This document shows, one piece after another, positions 9,112 through 21,617 of a stretch of DNA of 64,000 bases. This stretch comes from Astrocystis sublimbata (taxonomy: Eukaryota > Ascomycota > Sordariomycetes > Xylariales > Xylariaceae): the NCBI GenBank assembly GCA_022453515.1, contig JAJNNY010000077.1, positions 88,832 to 152,831 of the forward strand. The letters are read 5' to 3'. A program made the position numbers and the translations under genes. Every line of letters starts with the position of its first letter. Positions within the stretch are counted from its first letter, which is position 1. The notes under the pieces were generated by a model. That model had not been told where the DNA came from, ran no database searches, and saw nothing but the letters and a program-made list of their open reading frames with translations.

Positions 9112-12100
9112 TCAACCCCCTTTCCGCTCCCCATCCGGCGGCAGTCTCTCGCCAGAAACTTGCCCCTGTTCCTTCTCTTCCCGCTTGTTCGCTTTCTTTT
9201 TCTTCGACTTCTTCACTCCTTTTCCATCCCCATCCCCATCCCCGTCCCCATCCTTATCCTTATCCTTGACCACCTCCTTCTGAGCTTCGTTTCCCGCCTT
9301 CCCTCCTTTCACGGGACTCTGCTGCACGTTCGTCTTATCTTGTAGCTGCGTCTGTGCTAGTGCTTGCCCCTCATCATGTCCTGGAGTTTGTCTCTGTGCT
9401 GGCGTATGGGTCTGGTCCTGCGTCTTTTTCAGCTTCCCATCCACCGTCCGCCAAGCACCGCTTGGATCGCGAAGCGGGACCGGCGCGAGCATTCGGGTCG
9501 GCTTCTCCACTGCGATATTCTCTTGCTTCGTCTCTTTCTTCGACTCGACAATGTCAGCTGGTATTGTCTTGGGCTGTTTCTCAAAGCTCGGTATCTGTGG
9601 TAGAGGTCGCGGGCCAGCTTGTTGCGCGGTGTTCATATCCTCTTCTTTGAGTCTAAATTCGCCTTTGGTGAAACTGGCGCCGGGGTCAGGTCCATCGCCA
9701 GTACTAGGAGTAGGGCCGATGTTGGTATCGGGGTTGGCAACCGTGGCAGAAGTAACAGTAGTAGTATTGATTGGTGTCTTGTTAGACTTCTTCGCAGCCC
9801 GGTTCTTGTTTCTCCCTTGCTTTGGCTTGCTTGAACCTCCTCCGTCAGTACTTGTGTCCCCACTGGGGAGGTTGGCTTCCGAAGTCTCCATTGCTAAGGT
9901 AGCTTTCGATACTGGAATAGTCTTTGACAAGACTTGTTCACCTCGAGACTCGGGATGATTTGACTTCTTGTCATCTGCCGAGTCTTGGTTGATGTCGCTT
10001 GAAGCCTGAACTTCGGCTGCTGCCGTGGCCGGAATCTGTAACGTGAAAGCATTGTCGGCTGACCCGGGGCGGTACCTATACCTGGTCGTAGTCGCGGCCT
10101 CGGCTTCCTTCGTGACAGTCTCGGCTTGGTTTTCTGAGGAGACAACATCCTTTTCCTTCTTACTCGTGTCCTCCGTTGTATCGCCCTTCTGATCTGGCTG
10201 AGTGGCCTCGTCATTCTTCTTCTGATCCTCCTTGATCGCTTCCACCTTGTGTTCATCCCCATCCATCTCCTTCCTCCCAGCGACACTAATCCCCTCCACA
10301 GGCAGATCCTTCTTCAGCACCTCAGAGTACTGTCTCACGGCGTTTGTGGCCTTCTGAGGCGATGGCTCCTTCGATCTGGGTGCTTCGTCCTTGCGATCAA
10401 CCGATGACGGTGTCGCACATCGTTGCTGCTGATCATCGTTGCGGCCTGACAATGCTTTGGCATTCTTAGATTTGCCCTTACCCTTGCCTTTGCCTTTTGC
10501 GCCCCCTTGCTTCGCGTCTGTGGTATCGGCTCCATTTCCGAGGGTTTTCTTGCATGGAGATTTGGGCGGTGTCTCGGCATTGGTGTTGTCGGTCTTGACA
10601 TTGGCCTTCTTCTTCCCTTTGTGGGTCTCTGTTTTAGTCTTGGGTCTCTCGCCCACCTGGTCGGCCTTCTTGGGAGACGACTGTTGCTGTGTTGACCTTT
10701 GACCCTTGGTAGCACTCTGAGTTGACGCAGAAACTGTGGGTTCATTACTCTCCATAGTCGTGAGCAAATGTGTTTCTTCCCGTGAGGCCTCCCTCACTCG
10801 CCAATCTTGCCCCTCCAGGAGCGGACGATGGATAGGAGGGTTCATACGAGAGCCTTCATGGCTTTCTGCCCGGTTGTGCATCATACCACCCCGAGGACTA
10901 TGGCCCAATTCGAACCCCGAATCCCTATGGCTTCCGAAAGCGGAATCCGTGCCAGGACCAAGATTCTGGGCGCCAGGATTGAAGTTTTGAGCCCCAGGGT
11001 TCATTCCCGCAGTCTCGAAACCGAACCCTTGTCCAGGGTAATTCCCCATGACCGTTGATGCACTACTCGAAATCGACCGGTTGTGGCCCAAGTGTCTTGT
11101 TCCCGTATGATAGCCTCTGTGACCGCTAAGGAGGGGTTGAGGCCCCGACATGGAGTCTCGATACGGAGGGAACGGCTCGATGTCATCTGGGTACCGGTTC
11201 ATTGTCACATTCTGAGCTATCGGGGCTGTAGGTGGAATGTGAAAGTACATCGGCTCAGGGCCATGAGCAGTTGACATTCCGTGAAGATTATGAGCATGGG
11301 TAATCTGCTGAGGATATACTGGTAGATGTGAAGGAGAGATCCCAGGATGGAAGGTCTGTGCTTCGGGTGGCGCAACAGTATAATCGTGGGTATGCTGTGT
11401 TGCCTGGTTTTGATTGGACTTATCACGCTTCTTGTTCTTCTTCTTCCCTGTCTTGGTCTGACTAGGATCTCCAACTTGCTGTTTCTGGTGTTGTCGGTAT
11501 TGAGGTTGTGGCGGCTTTCGTGTCAGGGATTCTTGAGGTTCGTCTAGATTCTGAGAAGTGGGCAGCTCGGCAAGTTTCGAGAACTTCTTCTTGGGAGAGG
11601 GCTGGTTGGGTACAATTCCACCCCCGTCTGTTTCGCTGACTTTGCGCTTTGGGTGAGCGTGTGAGTCACCTGTAAGCTTCTTGTGCGCGTCGCTCATCTG
11701 TTGCGGCGCAGCCTCGGACGTGTCTGTTTGCCCATCCGTTGATTTGATCAGGTCTTTGTTGCTGGCCGAGGGCAAATCTGGCATACTATTGACTCTGTGG
11801 ACCGGTGTCAAGCCACATTGGGAGGCTACCTCAAGATATTGAGATGTAGCCGCTTGACCATGAGGGGGCGACGAAGACTGCTCCCGCCACGCGGGGGGAA
11901 TGGCAACATATTGAGCCTTTCCTGGTCGAATGCGAACCGTGCCATAATCTATGCTTGCCTCCTCTTCCAACGCAGCATGCTCACCCTTACCAGCTTCGTC
12001 AGCTAGACCGCCGTGTGATTCTGGAGGGTCAACGACTGCCTGGGATTTGTTGCTATCAAGTGGCTGCGTGGTTTCAGAGGGACTCCTACCCGAGACCTGA

Positions 12101-15100
12101 CGAGATGTAGAGGCGCCATGAGTGGGATTGGAATTATCAGTGGCTGGGTCCTTGATCGTTCCACCGGACAGAATCCTTTCGAACCGAGAAGTATGATTTT
12201 GCCGATTATCTGCCATAGCAGACGGATCAGTTGCATCGACTACTACCAAGCCGTGTATAGGATGGGTTGTGATGACCGGACTAGTCATTGTTGAATAGGT
12301 CAAGTCTCCCGTGTTCACAGTCTCATGCCCAGGTTGTGTAGTTGCTTGATCTCTCAAATTTTCGATATTGGCGTGATGAGCCTGACCTTCAGTGTGGGCG
12401 CCACTGAGCATGAAGGTTCGTTGTTGAGCTGAAGCCGAATGATTCCATATTCGAGGTCGACCATCGTATCCCGCCTGAGGCCGATTACCATAATCACCTG
12501 TTGAATCTGACGTTTTCGTGGGTTCGAAGAACTGGGATCCTGTGCGGAACTGTACGACGAGTGGTCTGTCACTTAAGCCGTCTACACGTACTCTTGGTGC
12601 TGTTTTTACCGCAGCTAGCGCACTCTGAGGATTGTCAAACCTGACAAAGTCTCAGTCAGTCCACGTATCGCAAGGGTTAGGAGTTAAAAAGAGGACGGCT
12701 CACTTGATAACAGCACAGGTCATATGCGGCTTCTTTCCTGGCCACATGTTCTCGATGATACCAAATCTACCGAAATGCTGCCCCAGGCGGCGCAGGACTT
12801 CAGTCTCGCTGCTGCAAGTAGTAAGGCCACCGATGTAAATCATCTTATTCCTCCCACGGCAATGGGAACAATTGCAAGGATCAAACTTAGTCCTGATATC
12901 AGGTGTCTTGTCGGCATTGACGCAACCAGGTTCACCCCACGACTGGCCTGGAGCTGGTTTCCAAAGGCCCTTCTCAGTGGTAGAGGCGATTCCATTGGTT
13001 TCGCGGCCGCCGTTATGGACAAAGTTTGGCTGCGCCTGAGAGTTCTTGCGTTGGTGAGGATTGCCCCAACTGCTAGCAGTTGATGTGCGTCTACCTGTTT
13101 CGTTGGATTGTCTGCCTTGCCACTCGCTTGTTTTGCGAGTTTGACCTTCGTGAATATTTGCACCTCCCTTGCGGTAGATGACTGTGGGGCCGTGAATCTC
13201 ATGGGATCCATTCTGATACCACTTTCCGTTGATGTTATTTCGCGTGCTGGAATTCCTCGCATACTGTCCGAAGCCGCCCGAGTCTCTGATAACACCACGT
13301 TGGGCGTTGTTTTGCTGGTTCGTATCCGCCCGAAATTGAGGAGGAGGGAGTGCACTACCAGGATGACCACCTTGCTGATATTGACCTTGATCCAGTCGAA
13401 AAGATTGATTCCTTTGTATTGGTGTTGGCGCACCTTGCATTTGATGCCTTTGTATCGAATTCGGTGAAAATTGGTGGGCAAATGGGTCTTGAACCATAGC
13501 AGGACTAGGATATCCAGGTGATTTGTATAAAGGAGTGGGAACTGGGGTGAATCCGAGAGCAGAGGGAACAACCGGTTGTCGAGTTGGAGAGAACTGAGTC
13601 TGATGATGCCAGTTGGGAGGTAGACTTTGATTGACATTTGCGGCAGCCTGATGTAAGGGGCCACTCGGGTTAGACGCTGTATTGGCAGGCACAATTACCT
13701 CCCCAGAAGCATAACGGCTGGGTCCTTCTGGACTAGTCGGTTTCTGACATCCCATGAGCTTTTGGGTGACTTCATGATCATCACCAGAATAGACGCGAGG
13801 TTCCACAGCAGTGGAAGCGTCGGAAAGGCTTGTTGGATCACCACCAGTACTAGGGGCGCTTAAGCACCGCTGGGTGAATGACCCATGCCGTGTCGCGTTG
13901 GCGCTTGCCTTGGGAATCCAACTAGCATTCTGTGACATCACCCATCTAGGAGAAGTTGCCTGAGCCGGAAGTTCTAGCATCACCAATGTAGTTAGTATTT
14001 ATAAATGGAGTTGATGCTAAAGTTAAAATTCCCAAATCTGCAGGATTGAGAGTGAACGAAAAGAAACCATGAGAGAAGTCAACACCATACCTCTCTGGTG
14101 CGCTCGGCTGGAGGCGCCGGCTTGCTTATGCTTGGCCCTCAGGGCTGCCGTTTTCGAAGTTCCATCAGCAATGACAATGCCCTGAATGATCTTATTAGGA
14201 ATATCGAATTTTTCCATAAAAAGATCCTGTGTCGTGCCCAAGGACTGCAGATAACGGTGCAGGTCGGCTGCGGTTCCTCGGTTAGCAGCAACATCATGAC
14301 GGATCAACAGGTAATGCAGATGGTTAGGCTCGGGTGCGGGTGAGGCGGGAATGTATACATACCCACATGCTCCGATACAGCTATCTTCGGCGATCGATCA
14401 GACGCGAGAGAAGGAATGCGTGAACTGTGTGCCTTTCGGAGCTCATCGTAATACCTCACAAAGATACCTCGGATGGCATCGAGGAAATGTGTAGGGTATT
14501 TATCATAACCCTCAAAGATCTGCAGCTCGTATGCGGGTAAAACCTTGAGGACATCCGTTTTGTCGTCTCTGTTCCATGACAGTAGTTTCGTTTGCATCTC
14601 TGTGTTCTTCAAAAGCCCAGATGCGAAATGCTCGAATAGAGGCATGAATTGATCTGTTCGGGACTTCTGCTCATGGCTGACGAGCTTCTGCACATATTCA
14701 TTCTCGAAAACAAATGAATTAAGGACGTTCCACAGGTTCTGGGCCCCTCGATAGTAAATGTCGTAGGCGTCGAAGTATTCGAATAGGTCATAGTAGGTGC
14801 GAGGTGTGGTAATTGTTTTACATACGTCTGGCAGATTCCGGCGCAGCTCATCACAGACGCGTTGGATCTCCGCTGCCCACCAGTAGTGACCATCGCGCTC
14901 TGGGGTTGGGTCTTTGGGCACGCGAAACTCCTTTGTGCCGAAGAGTGTGGAAAAGACCGCAGGAGCGTGGGTGGGAGCATTGATGAAGAACTCAACTGGC
15001 GGCTCGCCTGACTGGAAGTCCCAATCGTACTTGGGCGCACCGGCGGCTTCGAGTGCGTCCGTGACAGCAAAATCGCTGTACAGGTTGTACTTCGGAGCCA

Positions 15101-15101
15101 T
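9112..15101 (-). CDS. Very large RRM protein with disordered Gln/Asn- and Lys-rich regions
   Basis: Four exons, 14363-15101, 14091-14276, 12704-13973 and 9112-12640, keep phase at every junction and give 1907 residues. Introns of 86, 117 and 63 bp carry good signals; the second has a perfect TACTAAC branch site. Residues 1 to about 300 form a Tyr/Phe-rich, folded-looking domain (TPRTYYDLFEYFDAYDIYYRGAQ) that I do not recognise. Residues about 310-680 are Gln/Asn/Pro-rich and disordered. A CNCSHCRGRN motif, possibly zinc-binding, leads into an RNA recognition motif at about 686-764, with RNP2-like MIYIGG and strand HMTCAVIKF across the last intron. The rest is a long Ser/Gln/Lys-rich disordered tail ending in Lys runs and GDGDGDGDG. 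RNA binding, perhaps in granules, is inferred. The ORFs are individually incomplete, so automated calls may split the gene. Confidence 0.8.
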
Positions 15102-16212
15102 GAGGGAGTTGTTTTGCTTGGAATGGGGCAGAGGTAAGAGGGAGACAACAGTGGAGGGGGGGTATCTATGTGGCGAGAATGCACGAGAGTAGGTTATGAT
15201 TCAAGCAGTCTGAGGCTAGAGTAGAGTATGGATTGGCTGTGCCGATGTTTTTCAAAAGGCACAGGAGATCCAATGGGTTGAGGACTTGTCCAGAAGGTCA
15301 GGCGTGACAATACCAAGAGACCAAGAGGTAGGAATGGAATGGGGGACAAGGTGCTGCAGAAAGCAATATTGTCAGTCGAGGGTGGTCGTGGGCATTTATG
15401 GGAGTCGGCCCAGGGAAGACATGGTTACACGGTACCAGGTGTTGTGCTGTTGGGCATTCAGTTTCCTGGGGCACCAGATAACGAGAGGCGGGGTGCAATC
15501 ACCTGAGTAGTAGATGGCAACATGGTGGATGTTAATGCCTTGTTGTTTAGTCGACTGGTTATTCAGTTGGCTTGAAACTGGCTGTAGGTGTATGCGGATT
15601 CTATCTGCTGGGCTAGGCAACAGTGGCAACGGGATCAGGCCCTCGAGAGCATCCAGACGAAGACAACAGCTATTAAGTATGGTTTATCGTGCGACCGAAC
15701 AAAATTAGGATAACACGGATGGATGGCGGCTCGTTGCAGGTACACGCATTCGATCGATTGAGTGGCGGTCTGGCTGAGGTTGCAGGATTATGCTACACTT
15801 ATTCGCACCAAGCTCAGATTTGATCCTAAAAGATCAAGCAGCGGGGAACTACCTAGGTCCGCAAGCTGGGACCTCATGACGGATGTTTGCAACTGCAGGA
15901 GGTGTTATGGTACATGTCGAGAAAGAACGCCACGCAGCGTAACTGCCGTTATTACTTTGTGATTCGGGGCGTTTGGAGAAGTGAATGGGCGACTCCCCCA
16001 AAGGCGGAAGGGAACTTGGTGGAAACTGGCACCTTCCCGCTCATATAAAACGCTACATATTGTGGATATTTTGTGATTTCAATACATGTATGTACTCAGC
16101 TTTTCTACAGTCAACATAATTGGCCAACATAGCAGCCCCGAGTGTGCGCATGAGCGACGTACTTACTTATGTATGTATGTACCGAATGAAGCATAATGCA
16201 CCAGCACATGGC
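15102..16212. other. Intergenic region, promoter side of the large RRM gene
   Basis: About 1.1 kb upstream of the RRM gene and downstream of the Fmp46-like gene. No supported coding sequence. Confidence 0.5.
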
Positions 16213-16797
16213 CTACTCCTTTACTTGTCTCAACATTCTCAATATCTCTGACTGATTATCCGAAGCGAGGGCCTTGCCGTTGTTCCAATCGACAATCTGT
16301 AACTGAGTGAGCAGAAGTTTGGATAGGTATAGAGAAGCGGATGGAACGTACGACAGGGTACTTAAAGCTGTCAGGGCTCTCCTTGTACTTCTTGAGCGCG
16401 TCCTTCAGGTTGGTGGCGCCGTTTACAATGGAAGAAATCTTGGCCTGGTCGACATATTCAAGGATGGTCTGCAGCTGGTCGCCGGTAGGAGGGTTCTCGG
16501 TGATATCCAGCTCGAACTCAGAACGATGGGGGCTGGTCTGGTGTGAGTGGTCGCTGGCCTGGTCCTCAGTGGCAGTCTCGGCTGCGTTCGCCGAGGCCTG
16601 CTTGAGCACGGTAGCAGCCCTTACAGAGGCGGGCGAGCTGGCCTTGTGAAAGAGGGTGACGGTGTCGAGGGTTTTGCGCTGCTCCCCCTCGTTAGTGATG
16701 TTCGTGATGTGTCACACTCGTCATGCCGAATAATTGAAACGGATTCGAAAAGATCTGGGCCATTTTCAGCAGCAGGTATACTTACGAATCGAAACAT
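16213..16797 (-). CDS. Fmp46-like mitochondrial thioredoxin-fold protein (DUF1687)
   Basis: Three exons, 16786-16797, 16352-16678 and 16213-16296, give 140 residues. The first exon has only four codons (MFRF) before a GTAAGT donor; the second resumes with RKTLDTVTLFHKASSPAS, so without the tiny exon the N-terminus would be missed. The last exon supplies IVDWNNGKALASDN. FELDITENPPTGDQLQTILEYV and FKYPVIVDWNNGKA are the DUF1687/Fmp46 landmarks. Yeast Fmp46 is a mitochondrial protein with a thioredoxin-like fold and suspected redox activity. Family members have a single-Cys or degenerate active site; no Cys pair is visible here. The gene is divergent from NUP53. Confidence 0.85.
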
Positions 16798-17431
16798 GGT
16801 GTCAAAGGGTTGCTGTTATTCGCAATGGTACGGTCAAGGCAGGGCAGAATATGCGAGTGAAGCTGATGTCGTTGGGTTTGGGATCCGTTTTGGGGTAGAT
16901 ACAGCAGCATAAGCTTACATAGCTAGCTGGCGGGCAGGGATGAAGTGATTAAGCTGCGGGAGGGCGAATGGAAATGTTACGTCAGACCACGCGAAATTCT
17001 AGAACCCCAGCGCTAGGCCGCGAGGTACATGCAGCGAAGTACCGAAGTACCTTTGGAGATCCACCAGCTAGCGCCACTTCACTACCTTGGCGGGCTTAGG
17101 CCAGCATCAATTTCTGGTCGCTGGGCACTCGTTGCTAGTACACCTGGAAGCCTGGGCAGTTGCTGGGGAAGAAGTTTACAGCTATGTGTATTTGACAATC
17201 AACTTCACTGCTTTTCTTGGAGTCTCCCATGCAATACTATTCCATCGACAGCTACATTCACCCAATCTCTGCCAGCCACCTTCGACAAGTCACTAATCTG
17301 TGTCTGTGTCACACAAACCAGATAAACCAACCAATTGCATAAACCTGTGTCACCGGACCTACTGAAACCCGATACCGTCTCTCGAAAGGGAACAAACAAG
17401 CCCTTGGGCGCATAGGCCAGCCACCCAGACA
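16798..17431. promoter_or_regulatory. Divergent promoter region of Fmp46-like and NUP53 genes
   Basis: 634 bp between start codons. I see a CCAAT at 17331 and one near 17259, but no other clear element. Confidence 0.4.
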
Positions 17432-18850
17432 ATGCCCCCTCTGATCCTGCACAACGTGCCCGACGAGGAGCTCTACACGGGAGAAGACGGAATTCAGCGC
17501 CCCTACGCCATGGTTTGGCCCGAGTAAGTTCGAAACTATGCCATCTGTCTGAGTTCTTGTGTCTTGTCGTGTCTTATTTATCTATCCATTCATTGACTGA
17601 CCATGAATGACCACAGAAACGACCGCCAGCGCAGCGCGCCGCGCACCCGCGCCCGCGAAATCAACGAGACCGGTTCCTTTGGCAAATCCACCCGGCGGTC
17701 GCGGTCGCGGACAGGCAGCGCGCCGCCCAAACGCGAAGATGCCACCATGCAGAGCGCCGACAAGGTGTTTACCAGCTACTTCGCCAAGCAGGCCGACATG
17801 AACAACCTCGCCAACGGCAACAGCAACAGCAAGAGCGCTACCGAGTCTTCATCGCGTCGGAAGTCGAGGCAGGACGACTCGAAGCCCGCCAACCCCGTCC
17901 CCCTCCCCATCAACGAGCCCGTCGAGATCATCCTCCGCGGCTACGCGTCACCATCACAACAGTACGCCGCCATCAACCACTACGAGCACCTCGCCGGCCG
18001 GATATGCGAGGACTACTCGCGCGAGCCGCCCATCGAGGCGCGGCGCTACAAGTCCGATCTGCGCGATGCCGCTCTGACGCGGAGGCAGGCCCTGACGCGG
18101 GCTGAGAGGGAGAAGGTCAACAAAGTCGCCGGCGGAGAGCACTGGATCAAGGTGACCTTCGAGTCGCAGGAAGCCGCCAGCGCCGCCCTCTACGCCTCAC
18201 CTCAGACCATCCTTGGCCATCTTGTCTACGCAGAGCCCTACCGGAGCCTGCCACCGATGGAGAACGCACCTGTGCTGGAAGTCGTAGGCGACGCCGGCAT
18301 GTTCGCTGAGAACGCCCGGCCAGATACGCTGCGAAACCCACCAAGACGCCCCTCGTCCCGAAACGAACACCGCCGAAACTCATCCCGATCCTTCGCCTCA
18401 CTAGCTGCCGAGCGAAACGGTCACGTAGGCGGATGGCCGTCGGAATCAGCGTCGGTCGACTCCGCCACCGTGTCCGCGTCCTCGGCGACCATGTCCTCGG
18501 CCACAGCCACCGGCTTCGAGCCGTTCCCCCAGGAGCAGCAACACGCACCCGAGCAGGCGGCCGCTCCCACCCCAGCAAAAAGCAGATACATCCCCACGGC
18601 GCGGCGCATAACGCTGCTGCCGGCCGACGCGGCCCTTAAGAAGAGCCCGACGTGGTCCGAGAGCATGCTCACGCTGATACCGATCCTGGCCTGGTTCAGC
18701 GGCGCCATGATCGGCAACGAGGTGCCGCGCAACGAGGCCGGCGACTTCGACATGAACCGCGCGAGCCTGTACTGGAAGATCATGTACTGGCTGGACTACT
18801 GGTTCCGCCTGTTTGGTCACGAACTTGTCAGTGGCGATAAGGAAGACTGA
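17432..18850 (+). CDS. NUP53: Nucleoporin NUP53/NUP35 (MPPN/RRM-like domain)
   Basis: Two exons, 17432-17523 and 17617-18850, give 441 residues. The short first exon encodes [20 protein letters not shown] and YAMVWPE, a motif kept at the N-terminus of filamentous-fungal Nup53. The RRM-like Nup35-type domain is at about 131-239 (PVEIILRGY, then [36 protein letters not shown]), with a long inserted helical loop. The middle is Ser/Ala-rich and disordered. The C-terminus ([16 protein letters not shown]) is an aromatic amphipathic helix like the membrane-binding end of Nup53, which anchors the inner ring of the nuclear pore. FG repeats are absent, as expected. Confidence 0.9.
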
Positions 18851-19745
18851 TAGATAGTGTTGGGAGATAATATGTCAATTTCAAATCCTGACGGAAATCA
18901 ACGAGGAAGCGAGCGTAGCATGGCTCGCATGGCATGGCATGGCATATCATATCATAGCCTGGCGGTGTAGTTATAGAAACAGACTATGGCACACACCACA
19001 CACCACACACGTTATCTAAGAATGTATAATTAATACCCTGATGAGATATACTTCAGCAAGCTATTACGGGAAGCCCACCCTCGACTTGACGGAATCCCTC
19101 TTAAATCGAATAGAAGCAAGCACATGCTTGGACTAAGTCATGTATCCACCCATCATGAGCACAACCTGGCCTTATTCATCGGTCTTTTGTGAAACTTCAA
19201 TTTATGGCTACCATTGATGACTAACAGCAAAGCTATATCGCCCCGATCAAGGCATGTATAAGCAGAAACACACAATCAATAGGATACCTTTACTCATGCT
19301 ACTAGGTACACAAGTAGGATACACATCGATTAATACACTAGGGACAATCATTGCCTACTCTCACGTAGCAAATACAAATACAGACAGATCAATACTCCAC
19401 ATGGCAATGACAACAGCAGAGCGTCATAACGTACTTAGGTAAGAACATGCATGCACTTATGATTTACTTATGATGCATCACCTAAGGGCCGATATATCTA
19501 TCTGCCTGCCCGGAACAAAACCTTTTCCACAGGGCCCAGGACTAAAAGCCAAAGTCAATACCTACCAATACCGACACCAAGGCCCAACGCCATGCATGCG
19601 CACAATGAAAAATGGATATAACCCTCTTCTGGCTGCTCTCTTGCCCCAGCCCCCAGTAGGTAGCAGAATAAGTATTCATGCTTCCGGTCCTCCTCAAGAT
19701 GCATCTGTATCTTGACTTGTATCTGTACTTGTATCTGTATCCGCC
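18851..19745. other. Intergenic region with simple repeats
   Basis: 3' flank of NUP53. It contains a GGCAT run (about 18929-18944), a CACACAC-rich stretch (about 18991-19009) and a TGTATC-type run (about 19708-19741). No gene is supported. Confidence 0.5.
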
Positions 19746-19967
19746 TCATGCTCCAGTCGCATCAGGGTCCAACAGACGGGTTATAAGATCTCTTAACTCA
19801 TCTACCTTATCTTCGAGCTCGGCGGCGTCCGCTTTGGGCTGGGCTTCCAGTTCTGGGACCGACTTAGAATACTCGTTTGCGGTCGGATCCAGCAAATTCG
19901 GGCCTCTGCTTCTCCATGTTCCCGACCGCAAACGAACCGAATGATAAGGCCATCCGCGCAATCCCCC

Positions 19968-21617
19968 CTAGGGGTCATCCGCAGTCATATGGCCTGTATT
20001 CGCCACAGCCCCATCCCCTCCAAATTCCGCGTCCAGCCAAGGCGGTTGTTTGGGGACACCTTCTCCTTCTTCTCTGCCCGGTGACACGTCCATTTGGCCT
20101 TCGTCTTCGCTAAGGCGTGCGTCCTGGAGCGAGGCTGGCATCTTGCTGCTCGGTCTTAGCGTCGCGTTTCTCTCGTCCTCTTTGGCATCCTCGTCATCTT
20201 TCTCAGGGTTCACAGCCTCCTTGTCACCACCATCGTGGAATCCATTATCCCCTTTCACCGTATCGCCCCCCTCTGTCTCACACACTTCTGTCTCCTCATC
20301 CTCTCCTCTCTCCCCTTCTGCTGATGCTTCTGCTTCCACATCTCTCTGGTCGCGAAACTCACCATCCACCGCCGCAAGCAGTGCTTCCGGATCCATGATT
20401 ATGTTCGCCGCCTGTCGCCGAATAGGCTGCGGGCTGAACGGCCTGACGCCCCGGGAATGATTCGACTGGGAAAAGATGCTCTCGTTATCGTCCATCTCCC
20501 CATCTCCATTCGCAACCGCGCGTATTTGACTATTCCAAAGCTCATCACCCGCAGTAATCTCAGCACCCCATACAGCCCCAGTATCCGAAGGGACCGAAAG
20601 AATGCTTTTGGGCGGGAGTATACCAAACAACAACCCGTTCTTAAAGCCCTGTTGATTCGTAAAATCATGAATCGTGGACCCCGCAGACGCGGCATGCAAC
20701 GCCTCATCATCCGTAGCGAACAGATCCTTCCCTTTCTCCAACAACTCATCCAGTCCACCCCCAGTCCACCCCTTCCTTGCCAGACTCTCGAAGATATCCA
20801 CCTCGGCTCTGACCAGCGAGCAACTGGCGTCCAGAATCTTGGCACTCGCTTCCTGACTCTCCTTAAGAAGTGCCAGCGCATGATCCGCATGGACAGTCGA
20901 CAGCCCATCCAGCTTGCCGGTCAAGGTAACCAGATGTTCGCGGAACTTGCTCAGATCCCGTCGTTTCCCCGCCTTATGCATCTTCATCCCGTCCTTTTCG
21001 AGACGGCGGATCTCGCGGGAGCGAGCCACGACTTCCTTATTGTACGTCTCCTCGGCGTCTTCGATGTCTGTCTTCCACTTGTCGAGGTCATGTAAGAGGG
21101 GTACCTCGAAGGAGCGGTAGACTGTCTCGGATAAGATCTGCTGGTGGTTGGCGATCAAGTGGTGCACGCCGCTCGTGGATAGCAGGTGGTCCGCCGTGCA
21201 TGTCGACGACTTGGAGTAGCTGTTGCTGTTGCCGGGCATGGTGTGATGTGCCGTCGAGGTGCCGTTGGGGATGCGGCCAGTGACGGAGGGGTGCAGGAGG
21301 GAATCGGCCCGGGACTCCTTCAGACGGGCACAGCTTTCGAGGGCGGACCCGAAGGCCGAGGCTGCCGTGGACAGGGAGGCGAGGGCCACGCGGTATGACT
21401 TGGCCGTGGCCAGGAGATCTGCGTATGCGAGCTGGGACTGCTCGAGGTCGGCTTTAGTCAGCACGGTGTGTGCGGGCCGTGGCGGGGGCGGCAGCGGGAG
21501 GTTCAGCGAGGAGAGCTGGTTCGTGGTCGAGGCGTACGAGTGCGTGGGCGAGCCGGGTAGAGGCAGGCGAGAGGGCGAGGGCGTGCGTTGCCGCCCGTTA
21601 GCCGCCGCGGGAGCCAT
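19968..21617 (-). CDS. IVY1-like BAR-fold phospholipid-binding protein
   Basis: One exon from the ATG at 21617 (context ACCATGG, MAPAAANGRQ) to TAG at 19968-19970, 549 residues. An upstream in-frame extension to 21830 lacks a better start. Residues about 65-330 form long helices (ADLEQSQLAYADLLATAKSY; DLDKWKTDIEDAEETYNKEV; LVTLTGKLDGLSTVHADHAL) with the pattern of the fungal IVY1/I-BAR-like family. Yeast Ivy1 binds phosphoinositides, Ypt7 and Vps33 at the vacuole. The C-terminal third is acidic and disordered. The same frame stays open for 73 codons beyond the TAG, to a stop at 19746-19748, and encodes a plausible coiled-coil end, so the true C-terminus may lie there (see findings). Family call is moderate. 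Confidence 0.7.
   Translation of the reverse strand: MAPAAANGRQRTPSPSRLPLPGSPTHSYASTTNQLSSLNLPLPPPPRPAHTVLTKADLEQSQLAYADLLATAKSYRVALASLSTAASAFGSALESCARLKESRADSLLHPSVTGRIPNGTSTAHHTMPGNSNSYSKSSTCTADHLLSTSGVHHLIANHQQILSETVYRSFEVPLLHDLDKWKTDIEDAEETYNKEVVARSREIRRLEKDGMKMHKAGKRRDLSKFREHLVTLTGKLDGLSTVHADHALALLKESQEASAKILDASCSLVRAEVDIFESLARKGWTGGGLDELLEKGKDLFATDDEALHAASAGSTIHDFTNQQGFKNGLLFGILPPKSILSVPSDTGAVWGAEITAGDELWNSQIRAVANGDGEMDDNESIFSQSNHSRGVRPFSPQPIRRQAANIIMDPEALLAAVDGEFRDQRDVEAEASAEGERGEDEETEVCETEGGDTVKGDNGFHDGGDKEAVNPEKDDEDAKEDERNATLRPSSKMPASLQDARLSEDEGQMDVSPGREEGEGVPKQPPWLDAEFGGDGAVANTGHMTADDP

Noticed and set aside
14304..14342. Read-through of exon 1 of the RRM gene to a stop
   Set aside because: A GTATGT donor at 14362 and CGAG acceptor at 14277 keep frame and lead into a matching exon.
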